Of a DNA stretch of 64,000 nt, positions 18,367-27,925 are shown piece after piece; positions within the stretch are counted from its first letter, which is position 1; the number at the start of each line of letters is the position of its first letter. This stretch comes from Streptomyces brasiliensis. Lineage in GTDB: Bacteria > Actinomycetota > Actinomycetes > Streptomycetales > Streptomycetaceae. The notes beneath the pieces are model-generated. The model did no database searches, had not been told where the DNA came from, and saw only the letters and a list, made by a program, of their open reading frames with translations. Location of the stretch: assembly GCF_014647875.1 (NCBI RefSeq), contig NZ_BMQA01000015.1, positions 112,794 through 176,793 on the forward strand. The letters run 5' to 3'. The translations under genes were made by a program, and so were the position numbers.

Positions 18367-19860
18367 CTATGCCTGCGCGCTGGTGCCTCCCTTGCTCCTG
18401 GCCTTCGGCAGGGCCTGTTCGATCTCCTCCCGCAGCTCGTGGATCCTCGGGTAGCCGGCGTACTCGGCGGTGAGCCGGTACATCTCGCGCAGCCGGTCCC
18501 AGGTGCGGTGGGAGGAGTTCGATCCCATCGACATCAGGGCCAACCGCGCGTACCGGTCCGCCTGTTCGGGGTCGTCCGCGATGAAGCAGGCGGACGCCAT
18601 GGACAGATAGTCGAAGATTTTCGAGCGCTGCCGCCCGTCGACCCGCAGGGCCAGGGCCTTCTCCGCGTAGTGCTGGGCGTGCGCGGCCGCTGACGGCTCG
18701 TGCTCGGCCAGCGTGCGGTAGGCCAGGGCCTGCATGCCGTACAGATCCTCCTCCTTGAACATCTGCATCCAGCTCGGCGGCGGCACGTTGCCCCGGTCGG
18801 AGACGAAGAGGTCCTCCGCCTGGCCGAGGGTGCGGCGCATCGCCTGCCCCTTGCCCATCGACGCCTGTGCCCAGGCCTCGATGGTGCAGAGCATCGCCTT
18901 GGTGCGTGGCAGCACCTCGTCGCCCGAGCCGGACTGGGCGAGCTTCATCAGATCCAGTGCGTCGTCGGGCCGGCCCAGGTGCACCATCTGGCGAGCCGCT
19001 CGGGAGAGCGCCTCCCCGGCGCGGGGCCGGTCACCGCCTTCACGAGCCGAATGGGCGGCGATGACGAAGTACTTCTGGGCCGTGGGCTCCAGGCCGACGT
19101 CGTGCGACATCCAGCCCGCGAGGACGGCCAGGTTGGCGGCGACGCCCCACAGGCGCCGCTGGAGATGGTCGGGTTGGCGGTAGGCGAGCATGCCGCCCAC
19201 CTCGTTGAGCTGACCCACCACAGCCTTGCGTTGCAGCCCGCCGCCGCGGGCCGCGTCCCAGGCCCGGAACACCTCGACCGAGCGCTCCAGTTCCTCGATC
19301 TCCTGCGACCCGATGGGGGCGGCCTCGTAACGGTCGAACCCAGCGGGGTCGGCGTGCAGGGGGTCGTCGAGAACAGGGGCGTCGGCCCGGAGTGCCGGGT
19401 CGGTGTGCAGCCAGTCGTGCATGGCACTGCTGAGTGCGGATCCCGCGGCGAGCGCGGCACCCGCGCCCACCAAGCCGCGTCGGTTGAGCATGAGGTCCAT
19501 TCCCGTGAATTCGGTGAGGACCGCGGCAGTCCGTTCGGGCGCCCACGGCATGCCGTCGGGATGTTCCGCATTCCCGTCGCCCGGCCGTTTTCCCGTACGC
19601 CCGTGCCGCACCAGACCGAGGTCCTCGATGGTCACGACACGGCCGAGACGCTCGGTGAACAGAGCCGCCAGCACCCGCGGCACCGGATCGCGCGGGATCT
19701 CTCCCGTGTCGATCCAACGCCGGACCCGGGAGGTGTCGGTCGCCAGCTGGGGGTGGCCCATGGCCGCCGCCTGCCGGTTGACCAGCCTCGCGAGTTCGCC
19801 CTTGGACCAGCCGGCCAGGCCGAACAGGTCCGCGAGGCGGGTGTTGGGTTGTCCGGTCAC
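18367..19860 (-). CDS. nsdA: NsdA-family regulator of differentiation and antibiotic production
   Basis: This protein (497 aa from GTG 19860) matches the Streptomyces NsdA family, described in S. coelicolor as a negative regulator of sporulation and antibiotic synthesis. The N-terminus is strongly conserved (NTRLADLFGLAGWSKGELAR, RVRRWIDTGEIPRDP, LGRVVTIEDLGL) and looks helix-turn-helix-like; the rest is helical and TPR-like (MDLMLNRRGLVGAGAALAAG, QKYFVIAAHSAREGGDRPRA). The GTG has GGGGG 7 nt upstream and gives the usual length of about 500 aa; an ATG at 19929 would add 23 residues of weak character. It is divergent from an APH-fold gene. NsdB-type paralogs exist, so the exact ortholog needs a tree. 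Confidence 0.82.
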   Translation of the reverse strand: MTGQPNTRLADLFGLAGWSKGELARLVNRQAAAMGHPQLATDTSRVRRWIDTGEIPRDPVPRVLAALFTERLGRVVTIEDLGLVRHGRTGKRPGDGNAEHPDGMPWAPERTAAVLTEFTGMDLMLNRRGLVGAGAALAAGSALSSAMHDWLHTDPALRADAPVLDDPLHADPAGFDRYEAAPIGSQEIEELERSVEVFRAWDAARGGGLQRKAVVGQLNEVGGMLAYRQPDHLQRRLWGVAANLAVLAGWMSHDVGLEPTAQKYFVIAAHSAREGGDRPRAGEALSRAARQMVHLGRPDDALDLMKLAQSGSGDEVLPRTKAMLCTIEAWAQASMGKGQAMRRTLGQAEDLFVSDRGNVPPPSWMQMFKEEDLYGMQALAYRTLAEHEPSAAAHAQHYAEKALALRVDGRQRSKIFDYLSMASACFIADDPEQADRYARLALMSMGSNSSHRTWDRLREMYRLTAEYAGYPRIHELREEIEQALPKARSKGGTSAQA

Positions 19861-20107
19861 GTCAAGCCCCCAGGTTCTCGGCTGAGTTGACAGTAGCCCG
19901 CTGACGGTTGCCGGGCGACTATTCGCCACGGTTCGCCAGGGTGCGCCAGATGGTGTGCCACTGGACCTCGGGTGTCAGGTAGGAACGCGCCACCCCGACC
20001 CGGTCCGCCGAGGGACATTCCCCAGGGTGCACCCGGGCGACCGGGCCGGGTGGGCGCGTGAGCTCCATGGCAGGCACCGCAGGCACACGAAGGGATCTGT
20101 ATCTCCC

Positions 20108-21247
20108 ATGTACGCAGCATCGTCTTCCGTGTCCGCCCCGCCCCGGCCGCTGCGTCCCCGTCCGGCGGGCAGCGGCCCCTATCTCGAGCCCGCGCGGCAG
20201 GGCGCCCCCGTGCTGGGCGCGGGCCGGCCGCGGCGCGGCGCTGGGCCCGGCACCCAACCGCTCAGCGGGAGACTCGACTTGTCCGGCCCCCAGGGCGCGC
20301 AGCTGCGCACCGCGATCGCCTCGGTGCACCGGATCTGCCCGGAGTTCGCTCCGGTGCAGGTGCTGCGCCGCAGCGGACGCTCGGTGCTCCTCGTCGGGAC
20401 GACAGGACGCAGCACGGCCGTCGCCAAGTGCTTACTCGACCACTCTCCCGCCTGGTCCGAGCGGATCCACCACGAAATAGCGGCCTACCGCTCGTTCGTC
20501 AGGCACCGGCCGCCGATCCGGGTGCCTCGGCTGATCGCGGCGGACCCGGACAACTGCACCCTGGTCATCGAGCGCATGCCCGGCCGGGTGGCGGCGCTCC
20601 ACCGGCATCCCGCGGAGGCACCGCCCCGCGCGGACATCCGGGCGGCGCTCGGCGCGATCTGCCGGCTGAACGCCTGGCGGCCTCCGGCGGGCACGTTCGA
20701 CGCGCCGCTGGACTACGCGGCCCGTATCTCCCGCTACCACGAGCTGGGCCTGCTCACCGACCGGGACATGGGCGACCTGCAGAAGCTGCTGCACGGCATC
20801 GCGCACGCGGCGGGCCGGCAGGGCATGGGCCAGTTCTGCCACGGCGACGCGCTGCTCTCCAACATCCTGCTGTCCCCGGCCGGTCCGGTACTGGTGGACT
20901 GGGAGCACGCGGGCTGGTACCTGCCGGGCTACGACCTGGCGACGCTGTGGTCGGTCCTCGGAGACGCTCCGGTGGCGCGGCGGCAGATCAGTCAGATCGC
21001 CCAGTCGGCGGGCCCCGCTTCGCGGGACGCCTTCCTGGTGAACCTGATGCTCGTCCTCACCCGTGAGATCCGCACCTACGAGACGGCCGTGCAGCGGTCG
21101 ATGCACGACGCGGCCCCGGCGGCACCGGGTTCGGCCCACCCGGGTGCCGCGCCGTCCGGCGAGGAACAGCGGCTGCTGCTCAGGCGACTGCACGACGACT
21201 GCCAGCTGGCCCGCCGGGCCGTACGCGCGGCGGTCGGCACTCGCTGA
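20108..21247 (+). CDS. Aminoglycoside phosphotransferase (APH)-fold protein
   Basis: A 379-aa APH/choline-kinase-like protein of unknown substrate. A disordered Pro/Arg-rich N-terminus (about 1-65) precedes the kinase-like lobe. The catalytic loop is FCHGDALLSNILL (HGD...N, with Asp as general base) and the metal-binding motif is LVDWEHAGW. Start ATG 20108 has AAGGGA upstream; the open frame continues to 19955 without homology. Codon 109 (20432-20434) is TTA, so the gene is a candidate for bldA-dependent translation. It is divergently transcribed from nsdA with a 247-bp shared promoter region. A resistance role is possible but not implied; many family members phosphorylate small metabolites. 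Confidence 0.82.
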   Translation: MYAASSSVSAPPRPLRPRPAGSGPYLEPARQGAPVLGAGRPRRGAGPGTQPLSGRLDLSGPQGAQLRTAIASVHRICPEFAPVQVLRRSGRSVLLVGTTGRSTAVAKCLLDHSPAWSERIHHEIAAYRSFVRHRPPIRVPRLIAADPDNCTLVIERMPGRVAALHRHPAEAPPRADIRAALGAICRLNAWRPPAGTFDAPLDYAARISRYHELGLLTDRDMGDLQKLLHGIAHAAGRQGMGQFCHGDALLSNILLSPAGPVLVDWEHAGWYLPGYDLATLWSVLGDAPVARRQISQIAQSAGPASRDAFLVNLMLVLTREIRTYETAVQRSMHDAAPAAPGSAHPGAAPSGEEQRLLLRRLHDDCQLARRAVRAAVGTR

Positions 21248-21259
21248 CGGGACGACGGA

Positions 21260-21294
21260 TCCGCGGTGCGCCCTGGGCAGCGGCGCACCGCGGA
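21260..21294 (+). terminator. Rho-independent-type hairpin after the APH-fold gene
   Basis: A perfect 13-bp inverted repeat (TCCGCGGTGCGCC and its complement) with a 9-nt loop begins 13 bp after the stop codon. There is no T-tract, as is common in Streptomyces. Confidence 0.7.
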
Positions 21295-21579
21295 CCTTCG
21301 TGCGCCGGGCCGAACGGCCGGCGGCCCGCGGGTCTCCCGGCGCCGGGCGGCCGTACACCTCACCCTCCTCCGATCTCCATGCGTCCAGCCGTACCCTCGC
21401 GCCTCACGCTTCTCCCTGCGTCCAGCCGGGGCGCCCCACGGACTGCGGAACTTCGTATCCGGGCCGTGGGACGGGGGCCAGTGGTGTACGCCACTGACGC
21501 CCCGCAGGCCCGCGCGCTTCCGCCACGAAACTCCCGTGTCCCCCGCCTGACGTGGCAAATCTTCTCTTCCTGGGCATGA

Positions 21580-21608
21580 TTGACGGATCGTCGGCAAGCC
21601 GGTACCAC
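21580..21608 (+). promoter_or_regulatory. Candidate promoter of the amidase gene
   Basis: TTGACG (21580-21585) and TACCAC (21603-21608) are separated by 17 bp, about 60 bp before the start codon. The -10 box is a moderate match. Confidence 0.35.
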
Positions 21609-21665
21609 TGAGCCACGCTCAGCCCCGCACACCCCGCCGCGCTCACCCGTGCCAGGAGGCCCGCA

Positions 21666-23636
21666 TTGCGAGGATCCGTCACCGACCCCACGTCCGCTCC
21701 CGGCGGCAGACGCACACGCAGGGCGGCCGGCGCCGTCGCCGCCGCGGCTCTGCTGCTCCCGCTGCTCGGCGCGGCCCCGTCCCAGGGCGCCACCGGCACC
21801 ACGGCGGGCTCCCTCCAGCGCGCGTTCGCGAGCGCGTCCGCGGAGTACCACGTGCCGCAGAGCGTCCTGCTGGCCGTCTCCTACCTCCAGTCCCGCTGGG
21901 ACACGCACGCCGGCGCGCCGAGCGTGACCGGCGGCTACGGACCGATGCACCTCACCGACGCGCACACCGCGCTGACGTCGGTCGCGCACCACAGCGACGG
22001 CACGGAGGATGCGCGCGGTGACAGCGCCCGCCCCGCCCTGCTCCCCGAGACGAAGGTGCCCGGGGAGACCGCTCTCCCGGCCCGCCTCGAGACCCTGCCG
22101 AAGGCCGCCGATCTGACCGGGATTCCGGCCGAAGAACTGCGTACGGACGCGGCGGCGAACGTGGCCGGTGGTGCCGCGCTGCTCGCCGCCGCGCAGCAGG
22201 ACCTCGGCGAGCCGCTCAGCGCGGACCCGGCCGACTGGTACGGCGCGGTGGCCCGCTTCTCCGGCGCCGAGGACACGGCGACCGCGGCGGCGTACGCGAA
22301 CGACGTGTACGACGTGCTGCGTTCCGGCGAGGAGCGCGTCACTGACCAGGGCCAGCCGGTGACGCTGGCCGCGCAGCCGGACGTGTCCGCGGACACCGCG
22401 CAGCTGAGCCGGACCGGTCTGCGCACGCTCTCGGCGGACGGCACGGAGTGCCCGAAGGGTGTGTCGTGCGAGTGGATCCCGGCGCCGTACGAGGAGTTCG
22501 GCGACGGCGACTACGGCAACCACGACCTCGGTGACCGGCCTGCGGCGCAGAGCATCAAGTTCATCGTCATCCATGACACGGAGGGCGCCTGGGACGGGGT
22601 GATGAACCTGATCAACGACCCGACCTATGTGTCCTGGAACTACACCATCCGCTCGACGGACGGTCTGATCGCCCAGCACGTCAAGGCGAAGGACGTGGCC
22701 TGGCACGCGGGCAACTGGTACGTCAACGCGAAGTCGGTAGGCATCGAGCACGAGGGCTTCCTCACGTCGCCGGACGCCTGGTACACGGAGGCCATGTACC
22801 GCGCGTCGACCCGGCTGGTGAAGTACCTCGCCGCGAAGTACGACATCCCGCTGGACCGGCAGCACATCCTCGGCCACGACAACGTGCCGGGCCCGACGAC
22901 CTCCACGATCGCGGGCATGCACACCGACCCCGGCCCCTACTGGGACTGGCGGCACTACTTCGAGCTGCTGGACCACCCCTTCGAGAAGACCGCGAACAAG
23001 AAGGGCGGGCTGGTCACGATCCTGCCCGACTACGCGGCCAACCAGCCGGTGTACACGGGCTGCACCACCAGTGGGCAGCCGTGCGCCACGCACGGCTCCA
23101 GCGAGGTGCGGCTGTATTCCGACCACGACGAGAACTCGGCCCTGATCAAGGACATCGGCCTCGGCACGACCCCCACCACCGATGTCAACGACCTGGCCTC
23201 GCGGGTCTCGACCGGACAGCAGTTCGCGGTCGCGGACCGGTGGGGCGACTGGACGGCGATCTGGTTCCTGGGCCAGAAGGCCTGGTTCCTGAACCCGAAG
23301 AAGCAGCCGACCGCGGTGAACGCGTCCGGCCTCGTGATCACGCCCAAGGACGGCGTGACGAGCATCCCGGTGTTCGGCCGCGCCTACCCGGAGAAGGAGG
23401 CCTACCCGACGGGCGTGCCCGCGCAGGCGGTGTCCCCGCTGCCGTACACGATCCCCGCGGGCCAGGAATACGCGGTCGGTGACAAGGTGCCCGGCGAGTA
23501 CTACTACGCCGTCACCTACACCGCGGACTCGCACAAGGTCGTGATCGGCGAGGACCTGTACTACGAGATCCAGTACGGCCACCGGGTCGCGTGGGTGCGC
23601 GCGGCGGACGTGAAGGCGGTCCCGTCGCAGGCGTAG
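21666..23636 (+). CDS. Secreted N-acetylmuramoyl-L-alanine amidase (Amidase_2)
   Basis: This 656-aa exported cell-wall hydrolase cleaves the amide bond between N-acetylmuramic acid and the peptide stem. A twin-Arg/basic N-terminus and hydrophobic stretch (RRTRRAAGAVAAAALLLPLL) end at an Ala-rich cleavage region. Residues about 50-240 form a lysozyme-like helical domain (VPQSVLLAVSYLQSRWD). The Amidase_2 domain (about 295-450) has zinc ligands in FIVIHDTEG, the conserved VGIEHEGF and GHDNVPGP. The C-terminal 200 residues contain SH3-like repeats (VADRWGDWTAIWFLGQKAWF). The TTG start at 21666 is supported by AGGAGG 6 nt upstream. It is probably monocistronic, flanked by hairpins. Confidence 0.92.
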   Translation: MRGSVTDPTSAPGGRRTRRAAGAVAAAALLLPLLGAAPSQGATGTTAGSLQRAFASASAEYHVPQSVLLAVSYLQSRWDTHAGAPSVTGGYGPMHLTDAHTALTSVAHHSDGTEDARGDSARPALLPETKVPGETALPARLETLPKAADLTGIPAEELRTDAAANVAGGAALLAAAQQDLGEPLSADPADWYGAVARFSGAEDTATAAAYANDVYDVLRSGEERVTDQGQPVTLAAQPDVSADTAQLSRTGLRTLSADGTECPKGVSCEWIPAPYEEFGDGDYGNHDLGDRPAAQSIKFIVIHDTEGAWDGVMNLINDPTYVSWNYTIRSTDGLIAQHVKAKDVAWHAGNWYVNAKSVGIEHEGFLTSPDAWYTEAMYRASTRLVKYLAAKYDIPLDRQHILGHDNVPGPTTSTIAGMHTDPGPYWDWRHYFELLDHPFEKTANKKGGLVTILPDYAANQPVYTGCTTSGQPCATHGSSEVRLYSDHDENSALIKDIGLGTTPTTDVNDLASRVSTGQQFAVADRWGDWTAIWFLGQKAWFLNPKKQPTAVNASGLVITPKDGVTSIPVFGRAYPEKEAYPTGVPAQAVSPLPYTIPAGQEYAVGDKVPGEYYYAVTYTADSHKVVIGEDLYYEIQYGHRVAWVRAADVKAVPSQA

Positions 23637-23643
23637 CAGTGGG

Positions 23644-23684
23644 GTGCGGGACGGGCGCCCGACGAAGGGCGTCCCGGCCCGCAC
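23644..23684 (+). terminator. Terminator of the amidase gene
   Basis: A long, slightly imperfect inverted repeat (GTGCGGG...CCCGCAC outer, GGGCGCCC/GGGCG-TCCC inner) starts 8 bp after the amidase stop. It could work for both convergent genes. Confidence 0.6.
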
Positions 23685-23711
23685 GCGTGCGAGGACGCAG
23701 GCGGGCCTGAC

Positions 23712-24260
23712 TCAGCCGAGAAGGGGCGCGACCTCCTCGGCGATCACCGACTCGCCGTGGGTGTCGTCGAGGCCGGGGCCCAGGCCGTGACTGCGGAGGA
23801 TCGCCGTCACCTCCTCGTACCGGGCCGCTGCCGGTGCGGGGGAAGCCGGTCCACCGCAGACCGCCGAACGCGTCCGGCCGGATGCCGTCGGGACCGGTGA
23901 GCTCGGCCGCCCGTTCGGCCGCGAGGAGAACGCCGAACCGCTCCCTGACGACCAGCATCGCGCCGAACCCCGAACCACCGGGGCGGTCGCACAGCAGCCC
24001 CCCGTCGAGCTCTCCGGCCTTGCGGCGCGGTCCTCTGCGCCGCGGTCGGCGGACACCGGACCTCCACCCGGGTGACGGGGCAGACCAGCGCCGGCTGCTC
24101 CACCACCGGTCCGAGCAGGTCCTGGGGCAGCTCCCGGGCGATGTCCGGCCGGAGTGTCTCGCCGCCTTCGCCGCCTGAACGGCCATCGTCCGCACCGCCT
24201 GGCCGTGCCCGGTGCTGTTGCGCACCAGGAGCTGGAGCCGTGCCGGCGCTCGAGGGCGGC
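23712..24260 (-). pseudogene. Frameshifted hypothetical gene (at least three frame changes)
   Basis: No single frame is sensible, but consecutive segments in all three minus-strand frames join into one plausible protein: RLQLLVRNSTGHGQAVRTMA, then IARELPQDLLGPVVEQPALV, then GGLLCDRPGGSGFGAMLVV followed by LTGPDGIRPDAFGGLRWTGF, then RYEEVTAILRSHGLGPGLDD to a stop at 23712. Amino acid composition is normal for a protein in these segments and abnormal (Arg/Pro/Ser runs) outside them. The 5' end is unclear. I do not recognise the family. Decay or several sequencing errors are both possible. Confidence 0.6.
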
Positions 24261-24312
24261 CCACCGCCCGTGACAGGGCCGGTTGGCCGCTCCTGGCCTG
24301 CGGACCGGGCCG

Positions 24313-24810
24313 TCAACCCTGCTGGAAGAGCTCCGCGGGCAGGGGCTTGAGGAGGGCGTACAGGTCGTCGGTGATGGGGCGGTCCCAGGCGGCGATGGTG
24401 ACCAGGACGCCGTCGCTGCGGTCGAACTGGACACACGAGATACGGCCCTCGGAGAGCTTGAGGCGCCGCACGATCAGCAGGTTGTCGCCCTGGAGCACCG
24501 GCATGTCCTCGGTGCCGGTGACCAGGACCTCCTCGTCGTTGTCCAGCGCCAGCAGCAGCTGAGCCACCTCGAAGGGGACCTCGCCCTCGGCGACCTCGCG
24601 GGCCGGCGAGCCCTCCGGAAGGTTGCCGATGATCATGGCGGGGCCGCGGCCGCCGAACAGGTCGTAGCGCAGGAAGACGCCCTGGCAGGTGCCGTCGGGA
24701 GCGGGCAGCAGACCCGCACCGAGATTGCCGGGCCAGTCACCCGGGTCCATGGCCAGTACGTCGAAGTCGGGCCCGGCGGGGGTAGCGCTACGGCGGCGGA
24801 GGAACGACAT
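24313..24810 (-). CDS. Conserved hypothetical protein (165 aa)
   Basis: A soluble acidic protein beginning MSFLRRRSATPAGPDFDVLA, with conserved-looking FLRYDLFGGRGPAMIIGNLP, FEVAQLLLALDNDEEVLVTG and a C-terminal LLKPLPAELFQQG. No signal, membrane segment or enzyme motif is visible. ATG 24810 was chosen; another in-frame start lies further upstream, but no clear ribosome site helps. It lies 85 bp downstream of the LAL regulator on the same strand and might be co-transcribed. Function unknown. Confidence 0.72.
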   Translation of the reverse strand: MSFLRRRSATPAGPDFDVLAMDPGDWPGNLGAGLLPAPDGTCQGVFLRYDLFGGRGPAMIIGNLPEGSPAREVAEGEVPFEVAQLLLALDNDEEVLVTGTEDMPVLQGDNLLIVRRLKLSEGRISCVQFDRSDGVLVTIAAWDRPITDDLYALLKPLPAELFQQG

Positions 24811-24895
24811 GCGGCCATGGTACGTGCCCGAGCGCGCTGGGTGAGGTTGGGCGGCGTCTCGCCGGGACCGGCGACGCGGGTCCGAACCTCGCCCC

Positions 24896-27787
24896 CTAGC
24901 CCTCCTCCTTCTCCCCCAGTGCCGCCTCCAGCCCCGTCCGGTCGGTGCCCAGCTTTCGGTACACCGCCGACAGGAGGCGTACGACCGCCTGCTGGTCGGT
25001 GTGGAGTTCCGCCGCGATCTCCGCCTCCGTGCGGCCGTCCACAGTGAGCGTGGCGGCGGTGCTCTCGCGGACCGTGAGCGTGTCCGTCTCCGTGCTGTGC
25101 AGCCGGCGGGGGCGGAAGCCGGCCGCGGCGAGTTCGTCGCGGGCCGTCTCGACGAGTCCGTCGGCGCCGCACTGCACGGCCGCGTCCAGGCCCCGGTAGA
25201 GGTGTTCGCCCGCCTCCTTGGCACGCCCGGTGCGGCGCAGCTCCGTGCCCAGGGCGACCAGTGAGCGGGCCAGCTCGTACCCGGCCGGGGAGCGTTCCAG
25301 ATGGCTGACGGACTCCTCGAGGTACTTGAGGCGGGCCGCCCCGGAGGACACCTCCGCCGCCGTGCGCAGCGCGTGCCCGATCGTGGACGGGGCGCCGAAC
25401 AGACGGGCCCGCTCCACCGCTTCCAGCGCGGTCGCGAGGGCACGTCCGGGGGCGACGTGGCTCTCGGCGCGGGCGAGGTGGAGCTGCCAGGGGCACCACG
25501 CGGGGTTGCGGATGCCGCGCGGGTCGAGCCGGCGCCCGGCTGCGGAGAGCTCGGCCGCGGCCTCCTCGACGAAGCCGCGTGCGAGGAGCAGTTCGCCGTG
25601 CACGGTCTGGGCGTCGGGGAACACGACGGCTGCCGGGAAGGGCTCCCCGAAGCAGTACTCGTCGGCCGTCTGCGCGGCCTCGGCTACCCGGCCGCGCGCC
25701 AGCAGCACCTCGATGAGAGCGCCGACGGCGTACCAGACGGCGGGCACGCCCCGGCCGACCCGGTCGGCGAGGCGGAGCCCGGCGCGGACGAAGTCCTCGG
25801 CTTCGGCGAGCCTGCCGCGCCGGTAGCGGAGGTAGCCGAGCAGGGTGTACGCGAAGGACAGATGGGCGCCGCGCCAGCCCTGCCGCTCGTAGTCGGCGAT
25901 CCCGGTGGTGAACAGTTCCTCGGTGCGGCCGGGCCGGTCGGCGTACATGAACGCCATCGCCACCAGGACGGGCACCTCGAAGCCGCGGTCGGGCTCGGCC
26001 CAGCCGAGGCCCCCGGCCAGGGCGCGCTCGGCGTGCCGGAGGGCGACGGGGGCCGGTTCGCCGCGCTGGACGGCGTCCCAGGCGCGCAGCCCGATGATGT
26101 ACCGCTCGGTGAGGTCGCGGCCCTTGACCCGGTCGGCGAGCCGGGCGAGCCGCCGCGAGCGGGAGGGGTGGTCGGGTTCGTCGGCCCGGAAGGCGTCCCA
26201 CATGAACTGTTCGGCGACCATGCGCAGCCTGACCCGCGCGTCCCCGGTGAGGCGGACCTCCCGGGCGAGGGTGTCGGAGGCCTCGGCGAGGTGGTCGCTG
26301 TGGGCGAGGACCTGGGAGAGCCGGTAGACGATGTTGTGCCGCAGTTCGGGGTCGGCGATGGGCTCCTCGAGGGCCGCGCTCAGATGGTTGACGGTGGTGG
26401 CGGGTTCGGTGAGCAGGGAGGCGCTGCCGAGTTCGTAGAGGACGGCGGCGCGGTCCTCGGCGGTCGGGGGTTCGCGCAGGGCGCGGGCGAGGTAGCTGCG
26501 GGCGGTATCAGGGGCGCCCGCCCTGAGGGTCTCGCCCGCGGCGGCACGCAGTTGCTGTACGACCCAGGGGTCGCCTTCGGGGTGGGTCTCGAGGAGGTGA
26601 CGTGCGGCGGCTGAGGGGCCTTGTCCCTCGTCGACGACACACCAGGCGGCCTGGCCGTGCAGGGCGACGCGGAAGCCGGGCGGGATGGCACGGTAGACGG
26701 CCGTCGCGATGAGCGGGTGCACGAACTCGAGGGTCTCGGTGCCGGTGAGGATACGGGCGCCGCGCAGGGCGTCGGCGGCGTCGGCGGCCTCCTCCTGGCC
26801 GAGTCCGGCAACGGCGGCGGCGAGCAGCAGCGGGATCTCGGTGCCGAGGACGGCGCAGGCGTAGGCGTAGCGGACGGTGGAAGAGCCGAGGCGTTCCAGG
26901 CGGGCGATCAGGCCGCTGCCCTTGACGGCGGCGACGAGGTCGCGCAGCAGATGCGCGCCTCCCTCGTTCGGGGTGAGTCCGCGGTCGAGCACCTTGGCGG
27001 CCAGCTCGACGGCCTCGAAGGGGTTGCCTGCGGTGACGGCCCAGCACTCGCGGCAGAAGGCATCGTCGGCGTGCGGGCCGACGGTCTCACGGACGAGGCG
27101 GGCGACGGCGGCGGCGCTCAGTGGTTCGAGGTCGAGGGGCCGTCCGCCCGCGCGACCTGGCAGTCCGCGGAACGACTCGGCGTGGTCGGGGAGTTCGTCC
27201 GGTCGGTAGGCGACGACCACCAGCAGCGGGAGTTCCTCGGCGCGGGGCGCGAACGCGGCCAGCCAGCGCAGGGATTCGGCGTCGGCCCAGTGGGCGTCGT
27301 CGAGGACGAGGACCATGGGAGCGCGGCGCACGGCAAGATGGGTGAGGACCCAGTCGAGGCCGTCGCGCAGGCCCTGCTGGTCGGGCGGCGCGCCGTGGGT
27401 GGGGGCGCACAGGCCGAGGGCGGGGCCGACGATGTCGTACCAACTGCCCAGTGACGAGCGGAGCTCGGCCTCGGGCACACCGGCGAGCTGGGGCTGCAGG
27501 AGCTGGCGGGCGACGTGGAAGGCGACGCGCTGTTCCTGGTCGCCGCCGCGCGCGGACAGGACGGTGCAGCCCTGGGCCGAGGCGCGCCTGCGGACCTCGG
27601 CGAGGAGGGTGGTCTTGCCGATCCCGGCGCGCCCCGCGATGGCGAGCAGGGCCCCGTGCGGGCTCGCCAACGGCTCGAGGCCGTCCGCGTGCAAGCCGGT
27701 GAGGTCGCCCAACGCCTCGTCGACGGCGGCGAGTTCACTCTCACGCTCGAGGAGCGTCCGGCGGCTCCGCACGATCAGCTGTCCCAT
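24896..27787 (-). CDS. LAL-type (large ATP-binding LuxR family) transcriptional regulator
   Basis: A 963-aa regulator with an N-terminal AAA/STAND ATPase: Walker A GRAGIGKTTL near residue 55 and Walker B MVLVLDDAHWAD near 165. A long helical TPR-like middle (about 400-880) follows. The C-terminus (TLTVRESTAATLTVDGRTEA, then VYRKLGTDRTGL) aligns with a LuxR/NarL helix-turn-helix, but the segment normally reading SNREIAERLFVS is divergent, so DNA binding may be altered. The ATG at 27787 is preceded by GGGGGGTGAG. LAL proteins often act as pathway-specific activators in Streptomyces clusters; no obvious cluster is adjacent, so its target is unknown. Confidence 0.88.
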   Translation of the reverse strand: MGQLIVRSRRTLLERESELAAVDEALGDLTGLHADGLEPLASPHGALLAIAGRAGIGKTTLLAEVRRRASAQGCTVLSARGGDQEQRVAFHVARQLLQPQLAGVPEAELRSSLGSWYDIVGPALGLCAPTHGAPPDQQGLRDGLDWVLTHLAVRRAPMVLVLDDAHWADAESLRWLAAFAPRAEELPLLVVVAYRPDELPDHAESFRGLPGRAGGRPLDLEPLSAAAVARLVRETVGPHADDAFCRECWAVTAGNPFEAVELAAKVLDRGLTPNEGGAHLLRDLVAAVKGSGLIARLERLGSSTVRYAYACAVLGTEIPLLLAAAVAGLGQEEAADAADALRGARILTGTETLEFVHPLIATAVYRAIPPGFRVALHGQAAWCVVDEGQGPSAAARHLLETHPEGDPWVVQQLRAAAGETLRAGAPDTARSYLARALREPPTAEDRAAVLYELGSASLLTEPATTVNHLSAALEEPIADPELRHNIVYRLSQVLAHSDHLAEASDTLAREVRLTGDARVRLRMVAEQFMWDAFRADEPDHPSRSRRLARLADRVKGRDLTERYIIGLRAWDAVQRGEPAPVALRHAERALAGGLGWAEPDRGFEVPVLVAMAFMYADRPGRTEELFTTGIADYERQGWRGAHLSFAYTLLGYLRYRRGRLAEAEDFVRAGLRLADRVGRGVPAVWYAVGALIEVLLARGRVAEAAQTADEYCFGEPFPAAVVFPDAQTVHGELLLARGFVEEAAAELSAAGRRLDPRGIRNPAWCPWQLHLARAESHVAPGRALATALEAVERARLFGAPSTIGHALRTAAEVSSGAARLKYLEESVSHLERSPAGYELARSLVALGTELRRTGRAKEAGEHLYRGLDAAVQCGADGLVETARDELAAAGFRPRRLHSTETDTLTVRESTAATLTVDGRTEAEIAAELHTDQQAVVRLLSAVYRKLGTDRTGLEAALGEKEEG

Positions 27788-27925
27788 GGCTCACCCCCCG
27801 CCACGGTGGTACACCCGCGCGGGGAGAGGGCGCACGCCGTGACTGTCAGGCACCTCAGACTACGCCCCGCGGGGCGCCTGCGAACCTGCTCGACCGTTAC
27901 TGCCCGATAGATTTATGCGTCTGAT

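Larger units (their letters stand above)
21248..21665. other. Intergenic region before the amidase
   Basis: This 418-bp stretch contains the terminator of the APH-fold gene near its left end and a promoter match near its right end. No credible gene was seen on either strand between them, and no riboswitch motif was recognised. Confidence 0.45.

Noticed and set aside
21295..21580. Riboswitch (ydaO/c-di-AMP type) before the amidase
   Set aside because: Such elements often precede Streptomyces cell-wall hydrolases, but none of the conserved blocks could be found here.
21360..23684. 774-aa minus-strand frame opposite the amidase
   Set aside because: Antisense shadow; the amidase has signal peptide, domains and ribosome site.
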